Shown piece by piece: positions 8,444 to 15,828 of a stretch of DNA of 64,000 bases. The first letter of the stretch is position 1. The number at the start of each line of letters is the position of its first letter. The translations under genes and the position numbers were made by a program. Under the pieces are notes generated by a model. The model was not told where the DNA came from. It did not search any database and worked only from the letters and a program-made list of their open reading frames with translations. This DNA is from Prosthecobacter dejongeii (GTDB taxonomy: Bacteria; Verrucomicrobiota; Verrucomicrobiia; Verrucomicrobiales; Verrucomicrobiaceae): contig NZ_JACHIF010000001.1 in NCBI RefSeq assembly GCF_014203045.1, positions 992,001-1,056,000 on the forward strand. The letters run 5' to 3'.

Positions 8444-10212
8444 TGTGCGCCATTGCTGGAATCATCGCTCCTCACTTGGAGACTGAAGTCGCAGCCGAGA
8501 AGTTGCAGACCATGCTGCGCCGTATGCGGCATCGCGGCCCTGATGGAAGTGGCATTCAAAGGCGGCCCAATTGCGTGCTGGGGGCCAATCGCCTAGCTCA
8601 AGTGGATGCGTTTGGCGGACAGCAGCCCATGTCATCGCCCGATGGCCGCTGGACTCTGGTCTTCAATGGCGAAATACACAATCACCGCACTCTGCGGCAA
8701 GATCTGGCCGAGCACTGGCCTTTCATCACACAGTCTGATACGGAGGTGCTGCTCGCCGCACTCGTCACCTGGGGAGAACAGGCGCTGCGACGGCTCAATG
8801 GCATGTTCGCCTTTTTCCTCTGGGATACTCAAAAGAACGAAGGCTTAGCAGGTCGTGACCGGCTAGGCGTGAAGCCTTTTGTCTGGATGCCCTATGCCGA
8901 TGGGCTGGCCTTTGCCTCTGAGGCGAAAGCTCTGATCGAGATCCTGCCAGGAAGGCCCCAGATCCATGCAAAGGCCGTCTTAGAATACTTCGTGGCTCCC
9001 TGCTTCAGCGGCGTGGCAGAGCCCATGTTCGCGGGCATGTACCACCTGCCGCCTGGGCATTTATTGAGCCTCAGAGAAGGCCGCATGGAACAGCGCGCTT
9101 GGTGGCGATATGATCTGCGGAGGAGTGTCAATGAGGATGCCGAAAGTCTGCAACAAACCCTGCACGACCTGCTTCCGCGCACCGTGGCTAGGACCCTGGA
9201 TACCGATACGCGCGCCGCCGTATTTCTCAGCGGCGGATTAGATAGCACACTGCTGGCAGCCTGTGCAAAATCTCACAACGTAACTTGTGGTTATACCATT
9301 GTGTTTGAGGGCCAGCCTCACTTTGACTATGCAAAAGCTTTGATGGTAAAATCTGACGACGTGCCGTTTGCAGCTGAAGCAGCGCGCGAGATCGGGCTGA
9401 ACCACCACCTAGTGCCCGTGAGTCGTGCCACCTTGGCCGATGACCTGCGCACATTGGCGATTCAGAATGATGCCCTGCCAGCCTGGGAGCAAGAGTTGGC
9501 ACAGCACCACCTCGCACGCGCTGTTTCTACCCAATATCGAGCGGTGCTCGTCGGCGATGCAGCGGATGAAACCCACTATGGCTATGGCTTCATGCTGGAT
9601 GATATCAGCATCTGTGGGCCAGCGATTTTGTTGTGCCGTTTTGGCAGTCCTAAACTCAATCCTTCCATGGAAGGCGCAGCCTTAGACCTGATCCATCACT
9701 ACAGCCATCTGATGACCGAAGCAGGCCATGGAAACAACAATCGTGCAGATCGGCTACGTGGCATCACCCATCTCATCGTACAGCGTTGGTTGCCCAGGCT
9801 GCTTCACAATGGAGACATCCACACCATGGCCCACGGTTTGGAGGCCCGTGTGCCCTTTGCGGATGCGGAACTGCTGGAGCTCGCCGTGCAGATCCACCCC
9901 GACTTGGCACTGCACGGGGGCATGGAAAAATCACTTCTCCGCCGGGCAGCCAAAGGGCTTATGCCTGAGACCGCGAGAGTGAGACGGAAGTCTAGCTTGT
10001 CCAAAGATGATGCCTGCACGCGTATCTATCAGCAGGAGGCTCAAAAGGCACTCGATGCCTCGTCCCAGCTCCTCAGTCATTGGTTGGATTTGCAGGCTCT
10101 CCGGCAGCTCTGCCACCCAGCTTACACACCCACCGAAATGGAGCGCGCGCTGCTGTTTCGAGTCATTTGTTTTCACCATTGGGCCACCGCCTACCACGTG
10201 CGAGAACCATGA
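8443..10212 (+). CDS. Glutamine-dependent asparagine-synthetase-like amidotransferase
   Basis: This 589-residue protein has both AsnB domains. The N-terminal glutaminase has the nucleophile Cys2 (MCAIAG), HRGPDGSG near 30-37, Asn75 in NGEIHNH and Asp99, so it should release ammonia from glutamine. The C-terminal synthetase domain has the PP-loop SGGLDS at 263-268 and a GDAADETHYGYGF segment in place of the usual GxGADE. True asparagine synthesis is possible, but the operon with a second AsnB-like ligase, a radical SAM enzyme and glycosyltransferases favours amidation of a specialised product. Confidence 0.85.
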   Translation: MCAIAGIIAPHLETEVAAEKLQTMLRRMRHRGPDGSGIQRRPNCVLGANRLAQVDAFGGQQPMSSPDGRWTLVFNGEIHNHRTLRQDLAEHWPFITQSDTEVLLAALVTWGEQALRRLNGMFAFFLWDTQKNEGLAGRDRLGVKPFVWMPYADGLAFASEAKALIEILPGRPQIHAKAVLEYFVAPCFSGVAEPMFAGMYHLPPGHLLSLREGRMEQRAWWRYDLRRSVNEDAESLQQTLHDLLPRTVARTLDTDTRAAVFLSGGLDSTLLAACAKSHNVTCGYTIVFEGQPHFDYAKALMVKSDDVPFAAEAAREIGLNHHLVPVSRATLADDLRTLAIQNDALPAWEQELAQHHLARAVSTQYRAVLVGDAADETHYGYGFMLDDISICGPAILLCRFGSPKLNPSMEGAALDLIHHYSHLMTEAGHGNNNRADRLRGITHLIVQRWLPRLLHNGDIHTMAHGLEARVPFADAELLELAVQIHPDLALHGGMEKSLLRRAAKGLMPETARVRRKSSLSKDDACTRIYQQEAQKALDASSQLLSHWLDLQALRQLCHPAYTPTEMERALLFRVICFHHWATAYHVREP

Positions 10213-11387
10213 AACGCATCCTCTTTTTCACCATCCCTGAGAAAGGTCATCTCAATCCGATGATCGGCCCCGCCGTGTGGCTGCAGCGCCTGGGGCATGA
10301 GGTGCGCTTTCATGCTGCCCATGACATCTCCGCCCAGCTTCACGCAGCAGGGCTTCAAGCCCTAGAAATGCAGGTGCCTGCTGCGCCACCACCCGATGCC
10401 AATCGTGGGGCTTTCTTCGCTGAAAAGGTACGTGATCCCACTTGGTTACGCGAGTGGATCCAGCGGCTACTGGTGGAGGAAGCACCCGCCCAACTGCCTG
10501 CACTGGAAGCTGCTATCCAGAACTTTCAGCCGGACCTTATCGTGACCGATCCCATGATCTACCCAGCCGCGATTGCTGCGAATCATGCAGGCATTCCCTG
10601 GGTAGCATTGTCAAACTCGCTCAACCCTGTTCTCAATGATCGCATCACCAGCGATCTGCTGGAGACCGTCCAAGCCCTGAGTCCAGCGCGTCAAGCACTC
10701 TTCGCCGCCTATGGCATGAACATGGAGTTCCGTGGCTGCGACATGCTTTCCCCCCAGCTCACCATCGCCTTTACCACACCTGCTTTCATTGGCAGGTCCG
10801 TGCCTGGAGTAGAGATGGTGGGACCGTCGCTACCGCCTACACAGCGCGGAGATGAAACTGAATTCCCTTGGGAGCTTCTCGCCACTGATCGCCCAAAGAT
10901 CTTCATGTCATTCGGCAGCCAGATTTATCATCAACCTTCGCTGTTTCACAAAGTCATCCGGGCCACGGCTGGCATGCGGGTGCAGTTGGTCCTCTCGGTG
11001 AATGATTTGTTCGGCACATCGCTTTTGGCTGATTTACCTCCGCACGTACTAGCCTTTCGTTATGCGCCCCAGCTCAAGCTACTGCCACACGTTCAGGCCT
11101 TCATCACCCATGGCGGGGCCAACAGTGTCATGGAGGCTCTTCACTTTGGCGTGCCTCTACTCATCTCTCCCGTCTGCAATGACCAGTTTCATCAAGCGCA
11201 CTTCATTCGCCATTCGGGTGTAGGTCTGGAGCTGAATCTTGAAAGCGCTACTGTCACAGAAACACGGGACAGTCTGCAGCGACTTCTGAATGACCCAAGC
11301 ATTCAAACTCATGTCAAAAGAGTCGCCGAATCTTACGCCGTGGACGGGGCGCACCGAGCAGCAGAGTTGATCACGGCTCTCTTATGA
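10209..11387 (+). CDS. MGT/UGT-type glycosyltransferase (GT1)
   Basis: The 392-residue protein has the GT1 layout. The N-terminal acceptor domain begins with FTIPEKGHLNPMIGPAVWL and the C-terminal sugar-nucleotide domain contains ITHGGANSVMEA followed by GVPLL and DQFHQA, the family signature. GT1 enzymes move a sugar from a UDP- or TDP-sugar to a small molecule such as a polyketide, flavonoid or sterol, unlike most polysaccharide transferases. It starts at ATG 10209, which overlaps the amidotransferase stop, and ends overlapping the GT2 gene. It supports a small-molecule product for this run of genes. Confidence 0.88.
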   Translation: MKRILFFTIPEKGHLNPMIGPAVWLQRLGHEVRFHAAHDISAQLHAAGLQALEMQVPAAPPPDANRGAFFAEKVRDPTWLREWIQRLLVEEAPAQLPALEAAIQNFQPDLIVTDPMIYPAAIAANHAGIPWVALSNSLNPVLNDRITSDLLETVQALSPARQALFAAYGMNMEFRGCDMLSPQLTIAFTTPAFIGRSVPGVEMVGPSLPPTQRGDETEFPWELLATDRPKIFMSFGSQIYHQPSLFHKVIRATAGMRVQLVLSVNDLFGTSLLADLPPHVLAFRYAPQLKLLPHVQAFITHGGANSVMEALHFGVPLLISPVCNDQFHQAHFIRHSGVGLELNLESATVTETRDSLQRLLNDPSIQTHVKRVAESYAVDGAHRAAELITALL

Positions 11388-12331
11388 AACCATGCATCAC
11401 GCTCGGCATCACCGCCCGGAATGAGGAGGCTTGCATCGCGGCCACCCTCACTTCTGTGCTGCTTGCTGTGGCCTATGCTCAGGGCAAAAACATCGCCACC
11501 TATGAAGTCGTGGCCATCCTGGATGAATGCACCGACAACACGGAAGCGGTGGTTAAAAACTTCCCACGCGTGCAGATCCTCCAGGCTCAGGGTGGTCTCA
11601 TCGAAGCCCAGCGCTCCATCGCCCACAGGCGGCCTTTTGTCATCTTCACCGATGCCGATATCCTCTTGGGTGAAAACGTCATTTTTGAGGTCACTCGGGC
11701 CATGTTGGACGATCCACAGCTTCAAGTGGCTTACCCAACCAAACGCCCCCTGCCACCTCAGCGGTCTAGCCTCATGGCCGCCGCTTTGTATTGCTACAAT
11801 CGCGTGGAAGGTTTCCAAAAAGCCCGCCGCTATTTCAATGGCAAACTCTTCGCCATCCGCGATTGGCAGGCCCCCACTTTGGTGGAGCTAAAGCCTAGGC
11901 TGCTGCAACTGCCCCGAGATCGCTTTTATGACTTCCACGCAGGCTTACGTGTAGATGATATTTGGTTAAGCCGGGACATCCTCCTTCGTTATGGAGTTGA
12001 AGGCATTCGCGAAATCCCAAGCGCAGAGATTCGCTATCGGCCGCCTGAGACTTTCACCGGCATGTATCGCATGTATTTGCGCATGCGGAGAGAGCATGAG
12101 CGGCTAAACCTCCTCTTTCCAGAATCCGTCCCCGCGCATCAGCAGCGCGGTTATGACTGGGAAGCCGAACGCCGCGCCCCCTGGCGTGATCGCCTCCTCT
12201 GGCGCATTTTTCGGCTCGCACTCGGCTGCTGCAATCTATGTTACAGACTGGAAAAATTCTATTTTCAGTCCTTGCCGGGTCAGCCACCGGAGACTTGGCT
12301 CCCTGTCACTGAAACCAAAAAAGCCCTATGA
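11384..12331 (+). CDS. GT2-family glycosyltransferase
   Basis: This 315-residue protein has a GT-A fold start (ITLGITARNEE), a DECTDNTE segment and a metal-binding TDADI motif near residue 89. It lacks clear transmembrane segments, so it should be soluble or peripheral. The family transfers a hexose or hexosamine from a nucleotide sugar. ATGA overlaps at both ends place it in the same transcript as the GT1 enzyme and the ROK-like kinase. The C-terminal part is rich in Arg (YLRMRREHERL), which may help acceptor or membrane contact. The acceptor cannot be read from the sequence. Confidence 0.82.
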   Translation: MKPCITLGITARNEEACIAATLTSVLLAVAYAQGKNIATYEVVAILDECTDNTEAVVKNFPRVQILQAQGGLIEAQRSIAHRRPFVIFTDADILLGENVIFEVTRAMLDDPQLQVAYPTKRPLPPQRSSLMAAALYCYNRVEGFQKARRYFNGKLFAIRDWQAPTLVELKPRLLQLPRDRFYDFHAGLRVDDIWLSRDILLRYGVEGIREIPSAEIRYRPPETFTGMYRMYLRMRREHERLNLLFPESVPAHQQRGYDWEAERRAPWRDRLLWRIFRLALGCCNLCYRLEKFYFQSLPGQPPETWLPVTETKKAL

Positions 12332-13119
12332 TCCGAGTGCGTCCCAGCGGTATCTTCCCTTTGGAACTTTGGGACCTGTGTCTCGGCACGGGCATCTTGT
12401 GGGATCACATGTCCCAGGCAGATTTTGGTGGTGTCCTGAAACACAGCCTCACGCAGGTTTGGGAGGGCCAAGGAGCAACGCGTTCTGAAGGCTTGGTGCC
12501 TGAGTGCGTGCGGGGTTTTCAGGGACTCTATCTAGCAGGTGGCGGCGCCGAAAGCGTGCTGGCAAGTCTTCAAGAGGGCCCTTGGTCAAGAACCCACCTT
12601 TGCACAGCCTCACACTTTGCAGGTGATGCAGGTGGACATTTTTTGTTAGGCCAGCAGGGCCTCACAGGATGGGTTCTCGATTTAGGCCAGAGTGCTCTCA
12701 AGATCAGTGCAGCAGGCTATCAACAGACGTGGCCTCGTGACCTGACACGACTACCCCTGAGGGAGGATAGGCTGGATACCTCGGTCGCTGACCAGCGTGC
12801 CGAGCTGCGGCATTTTATTGCGAAGGCACTGCAAAGTTTCCTCCACCTCATGGGCCGACGGCCTGATGGTCTAGTCTGCGCTCTACCCAGCCGTCTGGAC
12901 GATTTAGGCATACCCGAAGGCAGCTCCTACATCGGCATGGGAGGTGATGCCTCCTTACTTCCTGAGGCATTGGTACTGGCTGGGTTCGGCCAAACACAGC
13001 TCCTTGTTTTAAACGATGCTGAATTGGCCGCGACTTCGGCCTTGCTGGATCCTCTGGTGCAAAGACGCACTTTAGTTCTCACCCTCGGCTTTGGCGTAGG
13101 TGCGGCCTTGATCACCTGA
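12328..13119 (+). CDS. ROK/ASKHA-like kinase, motif order suggests circular permutation
   Basis: The 263-residue protein carries ASKHA-fold motifs in an unusual order. An adenosine-motif-like segment (LYLAGGGAE, about 68-75) and a C-terminal-helix-like AGDAGGHFLLG (about 98-108) come first. The phosphate-1 motif follows (VLDLGQSALK, 116-125), then the catalytic VLNDAELAA and the phosphate-2 motif TLGFGVGAAL at the very C-terminus. In normal ROK kinases the phosphate motifs come first and the adenosine motif last. The 135-residue distance between the phosphate motifs is normal. It could phosphorylate a sugar for the neighbouring glycosyltransferases. A truncated pseudokinase remains possible. 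Confidence 0.6.
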   Translation: MIRVRPSGIFPLELWDLCLGTGILWDHMSQADFGGVLKHSLTQVWEGQGATRSEGLVPECVRGFQGLYLAGGGAESVLASLQEGPWSRTHLCTASHFAGDAGGHFLLGQQGLTGWVLDLGQSALKISAAGYQQTWPRDLTRLPLREDRLDTSVADQRAELRHFIAKALQSFLHLMGRRPDGLVCALPSRLDDLGIPEGSSYIGMGGDASLLPEALVLAGFGQTQLLVLNDAELAATSALLDPLVQRRTLVLTLGFGVGAALIT

Positions 13120-13120
13120 C

Positions 13121-13960
13121 ATGAGCACGGCCCTTTTCATTTCCCCCCATCTGGATGACGCAGTCTTTTCCTGCGCCACGCTGATTCAGCGACTTGTCGC
13201 CAAAGGCACGCGGGTGGTGGTGGCCACGGTTTTCACCGAAGGCTCACTGGATTACCCTCAAAGACGCGATGAGGATAGGAAAGCACTTCACTCGTTAGGC
13301 GTTGAAGCCATTCATCTGGGTCATCTGGATGCTCCTGACAGGATGCCTCGTTACCAAACTTTTCGTGAAATCATCTTTGGCTGGCATGACGCAGATTCGC
13401 ACACCTTGCAGGCAGTGACACATTCTCTGACCGATTGTTTAAACCAAATCCGCCCCACCTACCTCTACGCACCCCTCGGGGTAGGCACGCATGTGGATCA
13501 TCGCCTAACACATGATTCCGCTAGGCAGCTTCGTGGGCCACAGAGACTGACCTTTTATGAAGATCGCCCCTATGCCTATGCGGTGGGTGCCACCGAGCTA
13601 CGCCTGCGTGAATTAGGTTTCGATGGTGGCCCTATTTGTGTGCAACTCCTGTTAAAAAGCTTTCGCCAGTTGCCACATGTGAAACAGTTCCTACCGACCG
13701 GACCCGAACGAAAACTTTGCGAAAAATGGCTCCTCCAACCTCTCCAAAAACAGTCATCAGTGCTCGCTACGAATCAGCTCATTCAAGCCACGGATCACGA
13801 AGCTTGGGTAAGCCAAACATCGGCTTTTTATTATGACACCCAGTTTCAAGCCTTTTGCGGTACACTGAAGCGACTGAAACAAACAGACCTCCGCCACAGT
13901 CAGCTACTTGGCAGTAAAAGCCGACGCACTGAAAGATACTGGCAGCTTCCTCAAATCTAG
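13121..13960 (+). CDS. PIG-L family (LmbE-like) deacetylase
   Basis: The 279-residue protein has the zinc-site motif SPHLDDA (His10, Asp13) and the second motif GTHVDHR (His124, His127). PIG-L enzymes remove N-acetyl groups from GlcNAc-containing compounds, as in mycothiol and bacillithiol synthesis, glycopeptide tailoring or GPI anchors. The HLDDA form replaces the common HPDDE, a variation frequent in one subfamily. It lies one base after the ROK-like gene and 18 bases before pncA. Together with two glycosyltransferases it suggests that an N-acetylated sugar is attached and then unmasked to a free amine, which the AsnB-like ligases could acylate. Confidence 0.85.
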   Translation: MSTALFISPHLDDAVFSCATLIQRLVAKGTRVVVATVFTEGSLDYPQRRDEDRKALHSLGVEAIHLGHLDAPDRMPRYQTFREIIFGWHDADSHTLQAVTHSLTDCLNQIRPTYLYAPLGVGTHVDHRLTHDSARQLRGPQRLTFYEDRPYAYAVGATELRLRELGFDGGPICVQLLLKSFRQLPHVKQFLPTGPERKLCEKWLLQPLQKQSSVLATNQLIQATDHEAWVSQTSAFYYDTQFQAFCGTLKRLKQTDLRHSQLLGSKSRRTERYWQLPQI

Positions 13961-13978
13961 CATTTGCCCTTATTCCTT

Positions 13979-14575
13979 ATGAAAGCCCTTCTCCTCATCG
14001 ACATCCAAAACGACTTCATGCCTGGCGGTTCACTCGCTGTGCCGGGGGGTGACCAGATCATCCCCAGGGTCAGTGAACTGATGCCAAAGTATGACCTTGT
14101 CGTCGCCACTCAAGATTGGCACCCAGAGAACCACGGCAGCTTTGCCAACAATCATCCCGGCAAGAACGTTTTTGAACAAATTTCGTTAGACGGGTTACCC
14201 CAGACCTTGTGGCCCACGCACTGTGTGCAAAACACAGGAGGTGCATTGTTTGCCCCTGGCCTCGATACCCGGCTCATTCAGAGGGTGTTTACCAAAGGCA
14301 TGAACCCACAGATTGATAGTTACAGTGGCCTTCATGACAATGGTCATCGTGCCTCCACAGGCATGGGTGAGTGGCTCCAGTCTCAGGGTGTCACGGAATT
14401 GCACGTCGCAGGAGTGGCCACGGATTACTGCGTAAAGTTCACCGTGCTAGATGCTCTGACGGAAGGCTTTCAAGTCAGCCTCATCACCGATGCCTGCCGT
14501 GGAGTGAATCTCCAACCTGGTGATGTGGAGCGCGCCATCAAAGACATGCAGGCGGCTGGATGCAAGATGATGTGA
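13979..14575 (+). CDS. pncA: Nicotinamidase
   Basis: The 198-residue product is an isochorismatase-fold nicotinamidase that hydrolyses nicotinamide to nicotinate and ammonia. The catalytic triad is visible as Asp8, Lys106 and Cys151 (VATDYCVKF), and the metal ligands as Asp46, His48 and His52 (QDWHPENH). It feeds PncB, encoded at 4626 in the same gene train. I chose ATG 13979; an in-frame TTG lies at 13964. The place at the end of the amidotransferase/glycosyltransferase genes is unexpected and ties those genes to NAD metabolism by transcription. Confidence 0.93.
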   Translation: MKALLLIDIQNDFMPGGSLAVPGGDQIIPRVSELMPKYDLVVATQDWHPENHGSFANNHPGKNVFEQISLDGLPQTLWPTHCVQNTGGALFAPGLDTRLIQRVFTKGMNPQIDSYSGLHDNGHRASTGMGEWLQSQGVTELHVAGVATDYCVKFTVLDALTEGFQVSLITDACRGVNLQPGDVERAIKDMQAAGCKMM

Positions 14576-14670
14576 AAGTGATGCGGTCACTCCTGTCTGG
14601 AAGGGCAGGATCGAAAACTTGTCCGCCTGCACGAATAGCACAGGCGGCGGAAATCTAACGCCCTTCGATT

Positions 14671-14688
14671 GCAGGCAAGAGTGCCTGC
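14671..14688. repeat. Intergenic hairpin between converging genes
   Basis: GCAGGCA (14671-14677) and TGCCTGC (14682-14688) form a 7-bp stem with a 4-base loop. A second inverted pair, CCGCCTG and CAGGCGG, lies just upstream (about 14631-14648). Neither is followed by a T-run on either strand. They may be a bidirectional terminator without a U-tract or members of an intergenic repeat family. They occupy the gap between pncA and the converging DUF1080 gene. Confidence 0.4.
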
Positions 14689-14705
14689 ATCACTTCCACT
14701 ACCGC

Positions 14706-15383
14706 TTACTTTAGTTCCTGAATGCGGATGTTCCGCCACATGACTTCTTTGCCGATAGCTTCGGTTTTTTTGCCCACGCCATGCACCTGGAGGGCGATCA
14801 CACCTTCTTTGGTCATGTCGTCTTTGAGATCCGCAGCTGGCACTCCATTGATGAAGGTTTTGATGCTGTCGCCTTTGCACTCAATGCGGGCCTTATTCCA
14901 CTCGCCTTGTTTGAAGGCTTTGCGTGCAGCTTCGTTGTTTTTCAGGTCAAACAGCCAGCCGCGCCGGCCTTCATCATAGATTCCGCCTGTGTAAGCACGT
15001 GCGCTGGGGTCAATTTCAAACTGATAACCATGAACGCGGTCCGCTGGAAACTTTTTCTTTTTCCCCGCGATCTCCACTTCCGTTTCCTTCGTGTAGTAGT
15101 TGCTGCGGAACTGGATGCCGGAGTTCATGGAGGGGTCCACTTTGAATTCCAGTTCCAGGATGAAGTCGCCGTACTTCTTGGCCGTGCAGAGGAAAGAGTT
15201 ACCCGTATTGGGCACCGTCTTCCCTACCACCGCGCCATTTTCCACACGATACTCGGCAGAGCCGCTGTGCTGCTCCCAACCAGTCAGGGTCTTACCATCA
15301 AAGAGGGGGACAAAGGCATCCTGAGCACTGGCAGAGGTGAGCAGGGATAACAGGGCGAGTGGCAGCAGAAGGCGTAATTTCAT
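14706..15383 (-). CDS. Secreted DUF1080 (3-keto-disaccharide hydrolase) protein
   Basis: The 225-residue product starts with a signal peptide (MKLRLLLPLALLSLLTSASAQ) and has the DUF1080 pattern FVPLFDGKTLTGW followed by a concanavalin-like beta sandwich. Members of this family are abundant in Verrucomicrobiota and Planctomycetota, and some act as 3-keto-disaccharide hydrolases or bind carbohydrate. It should be exported. I chose ATG 15383 over the upstream in-frame start at 15440, since the signal peptide begins there. It lies 50 bases after the SnoaL-like gene and may be read through from that operon, although its function looks unrelated. Confidence 0.87.
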   Translation of the reverse strand: MKLRLLLPLALLSLLTSASAQDAFVPLFDGKTLTGWEQHSGSAEYRVENGAVVGKTVPNTGNSFLCTAKKYGDFILELEFKVDPSMNSGIQFRSNYYTKETEVEIAGKKKKFPADRVHGYQFEIDPSARAYTGGIYDEGRRGWLFDLKNNEAARKAFKQGEWNKARIECKGDSIKTFINGVPAADLKDDMTKEGVIALQVHGVGKKTEAIGKEVMWRNIRIQELK

Positions 15384-15432
15384 GGTAGGTCCTTCTTGAA
15401 CGCCGCCAGCCACCTGCATCTGGCGAAATATC

Positions 15433-15828
15433 TCACGCATCCGCCGTCATGGCCTGCCACATAGGGTGCGTGTCTGCATACATGCGGAAGCGTGTCACCT
15501 TACCTTCTTTAAGATCATACACATGCGCCACGGCCACGCGCATGGACTTGCCCGTCGCAGGCGATGTACCGGAGTAATGGCCTAGAACAGTCACACGATC
15601 GCCGAACTCCATCATCTCCTCCTCCGTGAAGGCAAAGCCTGTCCAGCGACGGGAATTGGCACGGAAAACATTTTCGATGACCGAGGCAGGACCATGCCAG
15701 GTGGAGCCACCTGGAAAACCTGCGCTCTGCTGCCAAACGATATCTTCAGCACAAAGAGCATGTACTGCGGCATCGTCCTTTTCACGCATGGCGCGGTAGA
15801 GATCACGGATGGTTTCAAGAGAAGTCAT
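15433..15828 (-). CDS. SnoaL-like (NTF2 fold) protein
   Basis: This 131-residue protein has the NTF2-like cone fold pattern of SnoaL proteins: an N-terminal helix (LETIRDLYRAMREKD), an FPGGSTWHGP segment and the closing beta strands with RVAVAHVYDL. The family includes isomerases, cyclases and uncharacterised small-ligand-binding proteins. Its ATG at 15828 overlaps the stop of the MFS exporter gene by four bases, so it belongs to the NemR-like operon. It may bind or process a reactive substrate of the Old Yellow Enzyme two genes upstream. The exact role cannot be read. Confidence 0.78.
   Translation of the reverse strand: MTSLETIRDLYRAMREKDDAAVHALCAEDIVWQQSAGFPGGSTWHGPASVIENVFRANSRRWTGFAFTEEEMMEFGDRVTVLGHYSGTSPATGKSMRVAVAHVYDLKEGKVTRFRMYADTHPMWQAMTADA

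Larger units (their letters stand above)
6124..14575 (+). other. Tightly coupled gene run: macro domain - biosynthetic genes - pncA
   Basis: Nine genes follow one another on the same strand with start/stop overlaps or gaps of 1 to 18 bases: macro domain, radical SAM, AsnB-like ligase, AsnB-like amidotransferase, MGT glycosyltransferase, GT2 glycosyltransferase, ROK-like kinase, PIG-L deacetylase and nicotinamidase. Overlaps of the ATGA or TGATG type occur at 6627, 7415, 8443, 10209, 11384 and 12328. This spacing indicates one polycistronic message. The central genes resemble a small natural-product or glycoconjugate pathway, yet the first and last genes belong to ADP-ribose and NAD metabolism. 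The product is unknown. Confidence 0.75.

Noticed and set aside
6627-13960. RiPP cluster (lasso peptide or sactipeptide type)
   Set aside because: Radical SAM and AsnB-like genes fit, but I found no precursor peptide gene, no protease and no recognition-element gene, and the overlaps leave no space for one inside the run.
929-14575. DarTG-like or other NAD-depleting defence system
   Set aside because: Macro and DraG domains suggested it, but no ADP-ribosyltransferase, TIR or Sir2 NADase gene is visible in the window, and the genes match NAD salvage and biosynthesis better.
14577-14705. Rho-independent terminator after pncA
   Set aside because: Two stems are present but neither is followed by a T-run on either strand, so it is listed only as a hairpin.
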